Shown in pieces: positions 18,068 through 27,154 of a DNA stretch of 64,000 nt. The position numbers and the translations under genes are program-made. The notes beneath the pieces were generated by a model that saw nothing but the letters and a program-made list of their open reading frames with translations, ran no database searches and was not told where the DNA came from. The stretch's first letter is position 1. Each line of letters opens with the position of its first letter. Origin of the DNA: Pseudogracilibacillus auburnensis (GTDB lineage Bacteria > Bacillota > Bacilli > Bacillales > Amphibacillaceae); contig NZ_QJJQ01000008.1 of NCBI RefSeq assembly GCF_003201975.1, positions 142,897 to 206,896 on the forward strand. Reading direction: 5' to 3'.

Positions 18068-18669
18068 TTGTGAAAGTTTGTGGGATTACGACAAAAGAAA
18101 CAGCACGCGTCGTCGAAGCAAGTGGAGCTGATTTCATTGGATTTGTTTTTGCACCGAGCAAACGTGAAATTTCACCGGCAGATGCGAAAGAAATTGCCAA
18201 AGGGCTCTCTCCACAGATAAAAAAGGTCGGTGTCTTTGTAAATGAATCAGTTGATCGTATCATAGAGATTGCTGATTTAGTCGGCCTAGATTTCATTCAA
18301 TTACACGGAGATGAGCCTGATACAATTGCCAACTCAATCCCCTACCCGATCATTAAAGCTTTTGTGATTGATCAGGTCGATGTAAACAGCATCAAAAACT
18401 ATCCTTGTGATTACATTTTAATCGATAGTCCCGGAAAAAAGTATCGTGGAGGGTCAGGAGAAACGTTTCATTGGGGAAGGTTAGATGAATTAGGAATAGA
18501 TAAAGATAAATTAATTTTAGCTGGTGGTCTATCTCCTGAAAATATTCAAGAAGCGATCATAACTGTAAAGCCAGTGGGGGTTGATGTTTCAAGTGGTGTC
18601 GAAACGAATGGAATAAAAGATCATCATAAAATTAACTATTTTGTTGAAAACGTAAGGAAATCATGCTGA
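18064..18669 (+). CDS. trpF: Phosphoribosylanthranilate isomerase
   Basis: Amadori rearrangement of phosphoribosylanthranilate to CdRP. The 201-residue protein begins KVCGIT with the catalytic cysteine, and has FVFAPSKR, QLHGDE (catalytic Asp region), ILIDSPGKKYRGGSGETF and LAGGLSPEN phosphate-binding loops. Start ATG overlaps trpC by 4 nt. A 52-bp gap separates it from trpB, the longest inside the operon after the leader. Confidence 0.96.
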   Translation: MIVKVCGITTKETARVVEASGADFIGFVFAPSKREISPADAKEIAKGLSPQIKKVGVFVNESVDRIIEIADLVGLDFIQLHGDEPDTIANSIPYPIIKAFVIDQVDVNSIKNYPCDYILIDSPGKKYRGGSGETFHWGRLDELGIDKDKLILAGGLSPENIQEAIITVKPVGVDVSSGVETNGIKDHHKINYFVENVRKSC

Positions 18670-18721
18670 TTAATAAGTTGTAGAATGTAAAGTTAAGAAC
18701 ATAGAGGAAAGGTTGATTCAA

Positions 18722-19927
18722 TTGACAATATATACAATGCCAGATGAAAAAGGGCGTTATGGAAATTTTGGCGGCAGATTTGTACCAGAACTGCTCATGC
18801 CAGCATTACTCGAGTTAGAACAAGCTTATGAAGAAGCTAAAAATGACGAACAATTTATAAAAGAATTAGAAGCTTTTTTGTCTAGTTATGTAGGGCGTGA
18901 AACACCTCTTTATGAAGCAGAAAATTTCGCTAAACTATTTGGTGATGCGAGGGTTTTTCTAAAAAGAGAAGATTTAAACCATACAGGTGCACATAAAATT
19001 AACAATTCGATCGGGCAAGCATTACTCGCGAAACGAATGGGCAAGAAAAAAGTAGTAGCCGAAACAGGAGCTGGACAACACGGTGTTGCAACTGCTACTG
19101 TTTGTGCGTTACTCGATTTGGAATGTATCGTATTTATGGGAGAAGTCGATGTAAAAAGACAAGCATTAAACGTATTTCGCATGGAGCTACTCGGTGCAAA
19201 GGTCGAAAGTGTTTCTCAAGGAAGTGGAACACTAAAAGATGCAGTAAACGAAGCACTTCGTTATTGGGTAAGTAATGTGGAAGATACCCATTATATTTTA
19301 GGATCAGTTGTAGGTCCACATCCATTTCCACAAATCGTTCGTGACTTTCAAACAATCATTGGAAAGGAAACGAAACGCCAAATAGTGGAGCAAACAGGGG
19401 CACTTCCCAACCATATAATTGCAGCGGTTGGTGGAGGAAGTAATGCAATGGGAATATTTTATCCTTTTATTGAAGATCAAGACGTGAAACTGTATGGTGT
19501 GGAAGCTGGTGGACTAGGAGTAAGTACGGAAAAACATGCAGCCACATTAACATCTGGTAGTACGGGCGTTTTACACGGGACGATGACAAAATTATTACAA
19601 TCTGAATCCGGTCAAATTAAAGAAGCTTTTTCAATTTCGGCTGGACTAGATTATCCTGGAGTTGGTCCAGAACATAGTCATTTGGGTGAAACAAACCGTG
19701 TCACCTATGACTCGATTACAGATGAAGAGGCATTAGAAGCTTTTCAAGTATTATCAAAAACGGAAGGTATTATCCCGGCACTTGAAAGCGCACATGCTGT
19801 AGCTTATGCCATGAAACTTGCACAACAAGCAGAGAAAGATGAAACGATCGTCATCTGTTTATCAGGACGTGGAGATAAAGATGTACAAGAAGTGAAAGAT
19901 CGATTGGAGGCAAAACTGAATGGGTAA
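18722..19927 (+). CDS. trpB: Tryptophan synthase beta chain
   Basis: PLP enzyme that condenses indole with serine. The PLP lysine is in HTGAHKINN, the phosphate-binding loop is GGGSNAMG, and the GAGQHG and SGRGDKD blocks are present. I assign the start to TTG 18722 because it gives [14 protein letters not shown], which matches the length of the family N-terminus; AAAGG lies 9 nt upstream, whereas TTG 18713 is very close to the ribosome site. The 3' end overlaps trpA by 8 nt, which favours coupled synthesis of the two subunits. Length 401 residues. Confidence 0.95.
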   Translation: MTIYTMPDEKGRYGNFGGRFVPELLMPALLELEQAYEEAKNDEQFIKELEAFLSSYVGRETPLYEAENFAKLFGDARVFLKREDLNHTGAHKINNSIGQALLAKRMGKKKVVAETGAGQHGVATATVCALLDLECIVFMGEVDVKRQALNVFRMELLGAKVESVSQGSGTLKDAVNEALRYWVSNVEDTHYILGSVVGPHPFPQIVRDFQTIIGKETKRQIVEQTGALPNHIIAAVGGGSNAMGIFYPFIEDQDVKLYGVEAGGLGVSTEKHAATLTSGSTGVLHGTMTKLLQSESGQIKEAFSISAGLDYPGVGPEHSHLGETNRVTYDSITDEEALEAFQVLSKTEGIIPALESAHAVAYAMKLAQQAEKDETIVICLSGRGDKDVQEVKDRLEAKLNG

Positions 19928-20693
19928 AGAAAAAATCGCAAATTATTTTCAAGAAAAACAGGATCATCACGAAAATTTATTCGTCCCTTATATTGTTGCT
20001 GGTGATGGTGGTCTTGATCTTCTACAAGAACGAATCAACTTTTTAGAAAAAAGTGGTGTTGCTGCTATTGAACTTGGTATTCCTTTTTCTGATCCAGTTG
20101 CAGATGGACCTACCATCCAAGAAGCTAGTATTCGTGCATTAGAAAATGGAACTAGTTTAGCAGGAGTTCTTGACGTATTAGAACCTACGAAAGACGAACG
20201 AAAAGTTCCCATTATTTTAATGACCTATTTAAACCCTATTTATGCGTACGGCATTGAAAAGTTTGCGGCGGATTGTGAGCGAGTCGGTGTTGATGGTGTC
20301 ATCATTCCTGATGTTCCACTTGAGGAAGAAGAAGTGATTGAGGCGTCTTTAACAAAGCATCATATCGCTTTTATTCGCCTAGCAGCACTAACTAGTACTC
20401 CAGATCGAATCAAAGAAATTGCTAGAAGATCAGAGGGCTTTTTGTATGCTGTTTCTGTCACAGGAACGACTGGTGCAAGAACTTCCCACCATGAAAGAGT
20501 TGCTACTTATTTAGAAACATTAAAGAAACACAGTACTGTTCCAGTTCTTGCTGGATTCGGTGTTGCAACTGCCAACCAAGCACATGAATTAAGTAGTCAT
20601 TGTGATGGGGTAATCGTTGGTAGTAAAATAGTTGATCTTCTTCATCAAGGGAAAGAAGATGAAGTAAGACAACTAATTGTAGATAGTTTATAA
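19920..20693 (+). CDS. trpA: Tryptophan synthase alpha chain
   Basis: Cleaves indole-3-glycerol phosphate to indole, which is channelled to TrpB. The 257-residue TIM barrel has [29 protein letters not shown] with the catalytic Glu and Asp, and [16 protein letters not shown] lies upstream inside trpB and the ATG overlaps the trpB stop. It is the last gene of the operon; a GAGGCTGGGACA-type hairpin 45 bp downstream probably ends transcription. Confidence 0.97.
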   Translation: MGKEKIANYFQEKQDHHENLFVPYIVAGDGGLDLLQERINFLEKSGVAAIELGIPFSDPVADGPTIQEASIRALENGTSLAGVLDVLEPTKDERKVPIILMTYLNPIYAYGIEKFAADCERVGVDGVIIPDVPLEEEEVIEASLTKHHIAFIRLAALTSTPDRIKEIARRSEGFLYAVSVTGTTGARTSHHERVATYLETLKKHSTVPVLAGFGVATANQAHELSSHCDGVIVGSKIVDLLHQGKEDEVRQLIVDSL

Positions 20694-20737
20694 TTTTTTC
20701 AAACAGCCATGATTGCTTCCTTTTGACGAAATCAGAC

Positions 20738-20880
20738 GAGGCTGGGACATAACTAAAACGAACAAATCTAAAGACGAACAATGCATTGCCTTAGCGAAGT
20801 ATATTTCCGGAGCGGGTTATATGCAGCTACCATTGTTCGGTTTTTTCTTTGGCGAAAACACTTTTGTCCCAGTCTCTTTT
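20738..20880 (+). terminator. Repeat family C, copy 1, acting as the trp operon terminator
   Basis: A 139-bp element with ends GAGGCTGGGACA (20738-20749) and TGTCCCAGTCTC (20865-20876) that can pair as a long-loop hairpin, followed by TTTT. The inside (CGAACAATG...CATTGTTCG) also pairs. The same ends bound the region 52154-54008. Beyond it, 20881-21005 holds nothing I recognise. Confidence 0.65.
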
Positions 20881-21005
20881 GCTTGATCATATAAATATTC
20901 TGTCATCACTAGTGAAGCAACCTCCATTTAACGAGCTGCTTTTCCCTTTTAATAAATGCTTCTACAATGAAATCTGTATGACACGGTATTTTCCACAATC
21001 AATCT

Positions 21006-22028
21006 TTAACTGAAGTAACGATGATACAACGTTCTGGCTTTATCAATATCATTTGTACCATGAATGAGTGCTCTTCCATCTTTAAATATTACCATTCGCT
21101 CGTCTCCGATTGTATAGGATAGCAAAAATGGATTCGTTTCAACTTTTCCACCTGTCTTTTTTAACTGTACAGCTAATTCTCCTAAATCTCTTTCCTGCTT
21201 TTTGGGAGGTCTAATTTGTACGGATTGTCTTCCACATAATATGGCCGTTTTCATCTGCTCATCAAAGCTTAAATAAGGATAGGTTGCTTCACTGCCACAA
21301 GATGGGCAATCTGCTTTTTTCATGGAAGCTACGTTCATTTGTACTACTTGGTTCGTCCACAAATCAAATGAAATTAATTTCCCCCGTAAGTGTTGTTCAT
21401 TCTCAGTTAAAATCTTTAACGCTTCTGTCGTTTGATGTACGACGACTTGACTTGCGGCTGGACTAATAATACCAGCTGTATCACATGTTGGACCACCAAT
21501 CGGCACTGTTTCTAATAAACAATGAAGACATGGGGTTTCGTGTGGAATAATCGTAAAACTCATCCCATAACTACCGACACAAGAACCAAAAATCCATGGA
21601 ATTTGTTGTTTGATCGCCATATCATTGATCATCATTCGAATATCAAAATTATCTGTTGCGTCTAGAATAAGATCAACTTCTATAACAAGGTTTTCTAACT
21701 CTTCAGGGGTCACATCTACCACATGGGAAACAATTTCTATTTCTGAATTGATAGAACGAAGTCTTTTAGCAGCGGCTATCGCTTTTGGTGTCCGATTTTT
21801 TGCATCTTCCTCTGTATACAGTTGTTGCCTTTGTAAATTACTCCATTCAATATAATCACGATCGACAATCGTTAACTTACCAACTCCAGCCCGAGTAAGC
21901 ATTTCAGCACTTTGTGTTCCTAACGTTCCCAGTCCTATAATAAGGACATGCTTTTCTGCTAATTTACGCTGTCCTTCTTCTCCAATCGGGGTGAAAAGAA
22001 TTTGTCTAGAATAACGTTCCATCCTCAT
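21006..22028 (-). CDS. thiF: ThiS adenylyltransferase
   Basis: E1-like enzyme that adenylates the C-terminal glycine of ThiS for sulfur loading in thiazole synthesis. The 340-residue protein has the nucleotide-binding [15 protein letters not shown] loop, [22 protein letters not shown], two CXXC pairs for structural zinc (CLHC, CPSC) and the CDTAG catalytic-cysteine region. The C-terminal 80 residues extend past the ThiF/MoeB core. ATG 22028 overlaps the thiG stop by 4 nt. A MoeB-like role cannot be excluded from sequence alone, but the operon makes ThiF much more likely. Confidence 0.92.
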   Translation of the reverse strand: MRMERYSRQILFTPIGEEGQRKLAEKHVLIIGLGTLGTQSAEMLTRAGVGKLTIVDRDYIEWSNLQRQQLYTEEDAKNRTPKAIAAAKRLRSINSEIEIVSHVVDVTPEELENLVIEVDLILDATDNFDIRMMINDMAIKQQIPWIFGSCVGSYGMSFTIIPHETPCLHCLLETVPIGGPTCDTAGIISPAASQVVVHQTTEALKILTENEQHLRGKLISFDLWTNQVVQMNVASMKKADCPSCGSEATYPYLSFDEQMKTAILCGRQSVQIRPPKKQERDLGELAVQLKKTGGKVETNPFLLSYTIGDERMVIFKDGRALIHGTNDIDKARTLYHRYFS

Positions 22029-22789
22029 ATGCTTATACCTTCTAATGGACTACTTGCAGTTGCTGTTCTTTTCAATGGGATTCTTCCCGCTTCATATCCT
22101 AATCTCCCTGATTCTACTGCCAGTTTCATCGCTTGTGCCATTTTAACAGGATCTTTTGCTCCTGATACAGCAGTATTCAGTAAGACACCATCTGCTCCGA
22201 GTTCCATTGCATAAGCTGCATCTTTTGGGGAACCAATCCCCGCATCAACGATCACGGGTACGTTTGCTTGTTCAATGATAAAACTCAGATGAAGTGGATT
22301 AATAATTCCTTGACCTGAACCAATTGGAGACGCACCTGGCATGATTGCATGTGCTCCCAATTCTTCTAATTTTCTAGCAAGGACCACATCATCTGACGTA
22401 TAAGGAAGTACGGTAAATCCTTCGTTTAGCAATAGTTCGGTCGCTTTTAACGTTTCCACTGGATCTGGTAATAATGTGCGATCACAACCGATGATTTCTA
22501 CTTTTACCATATGACAAATCCCCGAACTGTCGGCTAATTTAGCAATTCGAACCGCTTCCTCAGCTGTTTTGGCTCCTGCTGTATTCGGCAAAAATGTATA
22601 TTTTTGCAAGTCGATTTTTTCTAAAAAATTCGGTTGAGTTGGCTCAAAAATATTCATTCGTCGTACTGCAAACGTCAATACTTCTGTTTCAGATACATCG
22701 ACTGCCTCCTTTTGAATATCGAAGTTTGCAAACTTTCCTGTCCCTAAAAATAATCTAGATTGAAATTCAAAATTACCTATTTTTAACAT
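22025..22789 (-). CDS. thiG: Thiazole synthase
   Basis: Condenses deoxyxylulose phosphate, dehydroglycine and ThiS-thiocarboxylate into the thiazole carboxylate. The 254-residue TIM barrel begins [20 protein letters not shown] and contains the [14 protein letters not shown] lysine block and [25 protein letters not shown] phosphate site (given here in parts: VDAGIG, ELGADG). ATG 22789 has GGAGGG 6 nt upstream; longer in-frame starts overlap thiS. Stop overlaps thiF. Confidence 0.95.
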   Translation of the reverse strand: MLKIGNFEFQSRLFLGTGKFANFDIQKEAVDVSETEVLTFAVRRMNIFEPTQPNFLEKIDLQKYTFLPNTAGAKTAEEAVRIAKLADSSGICHMVKVEIIGCDRTLLPDPVETLKATELLLNEGFTVLPYTSDDVVLARKLEELGAHAIMPGASPIGSGQGIINPLHLSFIIEQANVPVIVDAGIGSPKDAAYAMELGADGVLLNTAVSGAKDPVKMAQAMKLAVESGRLGYEAGRIPLKRTATASSPLEGISI

Positions 22790-22832
22790 CCGTTTCCCTC
22801 CGTCTACTTTTATATGATTGTATGATGTTTTT

Positions 22833-23036
22833 TCAACCTCCGCCAACGAATTGGACAAATTCTACCTTATCCCCTGCTGTAAGCATGGCATCGTCAAGAT
22901 CCTCTTTCGGTAAAATAACGTCATTGTGTTCCACAATAATGACGGGACTATTTAATTTTAAGTGATCAATTAGTTGTGTTATGTTCTTAATTGTTTTTGG
23001 AATTTCCATTTCAGCTCCATTGATTTGTAATTTCAC
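22833..23036 (-). CDS. thiS: Sulfur carrier protein ThiS
   Basis: A 67-residue ubiquitin-fold sulfur carrier. The last residues FVQFVGGG end in the Gly-Gly tail that ThiF adenylates and that carries the thiocarboxylate. The start is GTG at 23036 with AGGAGGG 7 nt upstream, overlapping the tenI stop by 4 nt. It donates sulfur to ThiG, the next gene. Confidence 0.94.
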   Translation of the reverse strand: MKLQINGAEMEIPKTIKNITQLIDHLKLNSPVIIVEHNDVILPKEDLDDAMLTAGDKVEFVQFVGGG

Positions 23037-23644
23037 TGTTCTCCCTCCTTTAATGCTTCCCTAAATTGTTTCACTGCTCTTTTCACATTGTCGGCCAATA
23101 AAACACCTGACAAAACCGCTACTCCTTTAGCACCTGTTCGCCTAATTGACTTGATATTATTATGTTTGATCCCACCGATTGCGATAACAGGAATATTGAC
23201 ACTTTCAACTACTTGTTGTAATTTCCCTACGCCTCGTGGAGCAACCCCGGGTTTTGATGTTGTCGCAAAGATATGTCCATATAGGAGAAAATGAGCCCCT
23301 GCCCTTTCTCGTAAAACTGCCTCGTTTACGTCATGGACGGAACAGCCAATCCGAAATTGCGGATAATACTTTTTCACATAGGATGCATCAATACTATGGG
23401 ATGCAAGTTGAACACCACCTACTCCAGTTGCCGCTGCAATATCGATTCGGTCATTGATGATCATTTTTTCTTTTTGAACCCCTAATTCAGTTAATTTTTC
23501 TATGACTGAGATATAGTCTTTTGCAGTCCATTTTCTTTCACGCAAATGTAAAAAATCGATATAGGGGTGAATTAGTTCTACCTTTTGAATGAATTCATTC
23601 ATTGATTGTTTACCCGTTGAGATAATATGTAATTGTTTTGCCAT
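23033..23644 (-). CDS. tenI: Thiazole tautomerase TenI
   Basis: ThiE-fold protein that aromatises the thiazole product of ThiG. The LLYGHIFATTSKPG block has the histidine typical of TenI where ThiE has GPIF, which separates it from thiamine phosphate synthase. The 203-residue protein starts MAKQLHIIS. ATG 23644 directly abuts the U-run of the riboswitch terminator, so no ordinary ribosome site lies outside that hairpin; GTG four codons earlier is inside the stem. It is first in a tenI-thiS-thiG-thiF operon; the glycine oxidase gene thiO usual in Bacillus clusters is missing. Confidence 0.88.
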   Translation of the reverse strand: MAKQLHIISTGKQSMNEFIQKVELIHPYIDFLHLRERKWTAKDYISVIEKLTELGVQKEKMIINDRIDIAAATGVGGVQLASHSIDASYVKKYYPQFRIGCSVHDVNEAVLRERAGAHFLLYGHIFATTSKPGVAPRGVGKLQQVVESVNIPVIAIGGIKHNNIKSIRRTGAKGVAVLSGVLLADNVKRAVKQFREALKEGEQ

Positions 23645-23685
23645 TAAAAAAACCACTTTTCTACATAAAAATAGGAAAGTGGTTT
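23645..23685 (-). terminator. Riboswitch-controlled intrinsic terminator before tenI
   Basis: On the minus strand AAACCACTTTCC pairs with AAAAGTGGTTT and is followed by seven T residues that end at the tenI start codon. It is the expression platform of the TPP riboswitch just upstream; ligand binding would favour this hairpin. Confidence 0.88.
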
Positions 23686-23710
23686 GCTAATTTTATTCAT
23701 CAGCAAATAC

Positions 23711-23803
23711 GTCACTTCCCTTCGCTAGCTTTATCTAGATCAGGTTCTAAGAATCCCGAAGTCCAACTTCGATCTCAGCTTGTTACACAAGCACCCCTAG
23801 TGT
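23711..23803 (-). promoter_or_regulatory. TPP (THI-box) riboswitch
   Basis: Minus-strand aptamer with the conserved elements in order: AGGGGTGC, GCTGAGAT, GAACCTGATCTAGATAA, and GCTAGCGAAGGGAAGTG. The P3 arm lies between GAAGTTGGACTTC-like repeats. It represses the downstream thiazole operon when thiamine pyrophosphate is abundant. Confidence 0.95.
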
Positions 23804-24203
23804 TAAAAACTCTTATGAGTCACCTTAAGGTATGATACTATTTAAGGTTGACTGTTTGTTATTAGCCCAAATGATACTTTTCCACTAAAAACAGTGGTTG
23901 TGTTTTGTTACTTTTTTTGAACGAGTGAGCATATAAATCATTTTAATTGTATCACCTAATTGACCAGCAATATCAGTCCGTGGCATATGTAGCCTCGATA
24001 GTGTTAGCTTTATACTATCATTATATAGTATATGGTCAAGCTTTTCAAAAAATCTATTTATCTATCTCGAATACATCCGATTTGTACCTAATTGGCTTTT
24101 CTTCATAAGTCCAAAAAAATGTCTGTGAATATTAAATACTTATAGACTGGTTAAATAGAAATACTAGACTAACTTTTTATATTTTTATGCAACGCTAATA
24201 AAT
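23804..24203. other. Upstream region of the thi operon, mostly featureless
   Basis: About 400 AT-rich bp. On the minus strand TTGACC near 24036 with A/T-rich hexamers 17-19 nt downstream (around 24010-24015) may be the thi promoter, but spacing is not ideal. No gene is seen. Confidence 0.4.
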
Positions 24204-24512
24204 TTACCCAGTGCTTAATGGCTCCGAAACCTTACCTCTCTTATATTTATCGTGATTCTCGGTTGTCCAATCACGATACAATTTCTGATATCTTTCTTCG
24301 TCAGCATCACGATAACCTTCAAATATTACTTCATCGATATTTTCATGGTTAAAGTAAAACACGTTATCAGGTACTAAACCTTGCGGATAGATGCATCCAG
24401 AGTAATCAAACATCAATTCTTCTTCATTCATTTTAATCATTGGGCCTCTATTTAAAATCATTAATTTACTTGTTCCTTCTTTTAAATAAACGATTGATCC
24501 AATAGATAACAT
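24204..24512 (-). CDS. DUF4176-type protein of type VII secretion loci
   Basis: A 102-residue soluble protein that begins MLSIGSIVYLKEGTSKLMI and has the GPMI/FDYSGCIYPQG and FNHENIDEVIFEGY segments typical of DUF4176. This family has no defined activity but is found repeatedly in Firmicutes type VII secretion and LXG effector loci, as here. AAGGAGG is 7 nt before the ATG at 24512. It is the last minus-strand gene of the toxin-immunity array, downstream of the decayed third immunity copy. Confidence 0.72.
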   Translation of the reverse strand: MLSIGSIVYLKEGTSKLMILNRGPMIKMNEEELMFDYSGCIYPQGLVPDNVFYFNHENIDEVIFEGYRDADEERYQKLYRDWTTENHDKYKRGKVSEPLSTG

Positions 24513-24678
24513 GAAATTCCTCCTTCTTTAAAGATTCATAGTTTCCCAGAAGTTAACTTTTCGTATCAGTTCCAGTCCTATGATTAGCTCTCGTGTTTCA
24601 TAACAACAAAACCAAAAGCAATTTATATAAGACTTCATTTTGGGACATGCCTAATCTAAAAAATAGTAAAGACATTAT

Positions 24679-25233
24679 TTACTCATCCACTATTTTTACT
24701 TCAGCTGTTCCTACAGGGATAACTTGAGCATGCCACATTAATGCCAAAATCCAAAATACTAAAAAAGGGAGTAAACATTAAGATAATCGGGTTTCCTTCA
24801 GTCGCAACTACACCACTCGCCATCAATACTGCTCTCCATAAAAATATAAAAGCTAGTAAATATATCAGGTAGTATTCCGATTTTCCCGGCTTTATTTTCA
24901 ATTTAACTGTATGTAAACTATCAAGGGCTACTGTTTTATGCAAATTATAAAACTGCCTCTTGTGAATATAAAGTCTATAGAGAATTGGTTTTAATAAATT
25001 GAAGAAAAGTATTGAAGTGCTCCCTCCTAAAAGAGCCATTGATCCAACACTCACCCATTCGTTCGTTTTTAGGCATTTGAATAAGATGAGGCTTTATGCG
25101 GAATAAATCAAAAGACAAAAGGGAATAAAAATAACCATAAAGATCTTCCCATATCAAGGATCTATATATCTTCATTGACATTTAATATCTAATATCTCAT
25201 GTTCTTATGAACATGTTCGACTTTAGTAATCAT
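24679..25233 (-). pseudogene. Decayed DUF443-type immunity gene (third copy)
   Basis: Shares codon-by-codon similarity with the two intact genes at 25274-25918 and 26311-26952 but is broken. The N-terminus (KVEHVHKNMRY, ILDMG) is interrupted by an in-frame stop and a frameshift; the segment from MPKNER to LLGGSTSILFF is readable; about 27 codons covering one transmembrane helix are deleted between LKPILYRL and YIHKRQFYNLHK; and a second frameshift near 24760 precedes a readable tail ending QVIPVGTAEVKIVDE. No functional product is expected. Confidence 0.8.
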
Positions 25234-25273
25234 TTTGGTTTCAATCATTGTTTAAGTTAATAGTATTATCTAG

Positions 25274-25918
25274 TTAACATTCATTAAGTACGTGGACTTT
25301 TGTTCGGCCAATTGGAATAGCTTGTAAATTTAGTATCAATCCAAGAAAGAGGAGAATAAATCCACCCAGTAGTACAATAATATTTCCAAAATGAATAAAA
25401 GCAAAACCAAATAAAGAAGCTAATCCCCAAGAAAACAAGAAGCTGAAAGAATATTTTAAAAAGTAATTGGTTTTGCTTGGTCTAACTTTTAATTTAATTA
25501 TAGGTGCTTTATTTAAATCAATTATCTTATGTAAATTATTATAAAGTCGTTTATGTATGAAAAGTCTAACTAAAAAACTTAAAATGATAACTAAACTAAG
25601 GGCAATACTATTTATCCCTATTGTTGTAGGAATATTAAGCTCATAAAAAAGTGGTTTTAATAAATTAACAAATAGTATTGAAACACCTCCCCCTAGAAGA
25701 GCCATTGAACCAACACTTATTTGTTTCTCTTCCGTCATTTGGATAAGATTATATGTCTCATTATCTATTTTGTAACATTTATGGGGAATAAACCAGTAAA
25801 TGAAAGGTATAAAAATCGTCCAAAAAGATCTGTCCATATCAAGTATATATACCTCTCCATTAAATTTTAAAATCTTATACCTCATGTTCTTATAAACATG
25901 TTCGACTTTACAATTCAT
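25274..25918 (-). CDS. DUF443-type five-TM protein, candidate LXG-toxin immunity protein (copy 2)
   Basis: A 214-residue membrane protein starting MNCKVEHVYKNMRYKIL. It shows the family signature IPHKCYKID after the first hydrophobic segment (FIPFIYWF) and a GSMALLGGGVSILF segment, with about five transmembrane helices. This matches the tandem five-TM DUF443 family, of which S. aureus TsaI is an immunity protein against the membrane-depolarising LXG toxin TspA. TAAGGTG lies 6 nt before ATG 25918. It sits between a decayed toxin tip and a decayed immunity copy. Binding partner and protection are inference from family and context. Confidence 0.75.
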   Translation of the reverse strand: MNCKVEHVYKNMRYKILKFNGEVYILDMDRSFWTIFIPFIYWFIPHKCYKIDNETYNLIQMTEEKQISVGSMALLGGGVSILFVNLLKPLFYELNIPTTIGINSIALSLVIILSFLVRLFIHKRLYNNLHKIIDLNKAPIIKLKVRPSKTNYFLKYSFSFLFSWGLASLFGFAFIHFGNIIVLLGGFILLFLGLILNLQAIPIGRTKVHVLNEC

Positions 25919-25949
25919 CGGCATCACCTTAAAATGAGAGGATTTACTT

Positions 25950-26205
25950 ACTAGGTTGAATCGCCCACCTACAGAGTCAATGAGGCCTTGAAAACCTAGT
26001 ATATTATTCTAGTAAGCAATCTACACCAAATACTAGTATTCCTGATACAGCAACCCTATTAGACATTCAGCTGGATTTCAACATAACGCTACCTTGCTCC
26101 TTGCTAGTACACTTACTTCCAGGCTTCAACACTGTAGCATTTTGAGTAATAGCTTCTCCGATTACTTTATCCTCATTTATCAAATCATCTTACATTTCTA
26201 TTGTA
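25950..26205 (-). pseudogene. Decayed C-terminal tip of an LXG toxin (remnant 1)
   Basis: DNA here aligns with the 3' part of the LXG gene (27230-27490): the stretch around GGTTGAATCGCCCACCTAC matches 27232 onward, and TAGCTTCTCCGATTACTTTATC matches the region encoding VGEAIAHN, shown here in parts. Several frameshifts and stops prevent any reading frame. The region 26215-26310 also resembles 24530-24650 downstream of the third immunity copy, so the duplicated unit includes the toxin tip, the immunity gene and its 3' flank. Confidence 0.7.
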
Positions 26206-26310
26206 AATACTAAAACATTCATAGATCCCCAGAGGTTAATTTCTCATATCAGCTCTAGTCCCAAATTAGGAGTTTTAGGACAAACCCAACAACAGGCATA
26301 AAGACTTTAT

Positions 26311-26952
26311 TTATCCATCAATTATTTTTACTTTAGATGTCCCCACAGGGATAACTTGACAATTCCACATTAATGCCAAAATAATAGATACCACAACGGT
26401 TATTGATGCAATCACATTTCCTTCTACCAAAAAAAAGGCACACGATATAAATGCTATCCCCCAGAAAAGGATGAAAGCTAATACATATATCAAGTAATAC
26501 TCTGGTTTTTCTGGCCTTATTTTCATATTAATTGTATGTAAATCTTCAAGAGCTACTGTTTTATGCAAATTATGAAACAGTCTCATATGAATATAAAGTC
26601 TAATGTAAATACTTAATGTAACAATGATAATTAAGAGAAAAATTTTTGTTCCTAACATCATATGAATATTTAGTTCATAGAGAATTGGTTTTAATAAATG
26701 GAAGAAAAGTATTGAAGTGCCCCCTCCTAATAGAGCCAATGATCCCACACTCATTCGTTCGTTTTTAGGCATTTGAATCCGTTTAAACGTTGCATTATCA
26801 ATTTTGTATGCTTTATGCGGAATAAACCAAAAGACAAAAGGGAATAAAAATAACCATATATACTTTCCCATATCAAGGATATATATATCTTCATTGATAT
26901 TTAATATCTTATATCTTATATTTTTATAAACATGTTCGACTTTACATTTCAT
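26311..26952 (-). CDS. DUF443-type five-TM protein, candidate LXG-toxin immunity protein (copy 1)
   Basis: A 213-residue membrane protein starting MKCKVEHVYKNIRYKIL. It has the FPFVFWFIPHKAYKID signature, MSVGSLALLGGGTSILFF, about five transmembrane helices and a basic C-terminal tail (IPVGTSKVKIIDG). It is the first intact immunity-like gene downstream of the LXG toxin gene and so the best candidate for the cognate immunity protein. GGTGAT lies 5-6 nt before the ATG at 26952. It is clearly paralogous to 25274-25918 but diverged in the central helices, as expected for immunity proteins tracking different toxins. Confidence 0.77.
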   Translation of the reverse strand: MKCKVEHVYKNIRYKILNINEDIYILDMGKYIWLFLFPFVFWFIPHKAYKIDNATFKRIQMPKNERMSVGSLALLGGGTSILFFHLLKPILYELNIHMMLGTKIFLLIIIVTLSIYIRLYIHMRLFHNLHKTVALEDLHTINMKIRPEKPEYYLIYVLAFILFWGIAFISCAFFLVEGNVIASITVVVSIILALMWNCQVIPVGTSKVKIIDG

Positions 26953-26997
26953 TATCTATCACCATTTTTAAAAGATTGATCTATCAATTATTAATTA

Positions 26998-27145
26998 AAT
27001 ATTACGTTGAATAGCTTCACCTACAACATTTATTACACTTTCTCTCAACACTCGACACTGTAGCATTATGAGCGATTACTTCTTTCCAAATGTTTTATCT
27101 CATTAACCAGGTCATTCTGCATTTCTGTTTTAAATCCCATGACTG
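26998..27145 (-). pseudogene. Decayed C-terminal tip of an LXG toxin (remnant 2)
   Basis: Between the LXG stop codon and immunity copy 1. It aligns with the coding DNA for VGEAIQHN (ACGTTGAATAGCTTCACC) and further on with the segment encoding the GMQDDLVNEDKTVGEA part of the toxin (CATTAACCAGGTCATTCTGC). It is internally deleted and out of frame. Confidence 0.65.
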
Positions 27146-27154
27146 TAAGACTAG

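Noticed and set aside
14839..20693. Missing trpG as a possible defect of the trp operon
   Set aside because: B. subtilis-type operons also lack trpG; the amidotransferase is normally encoded in the folate operon.
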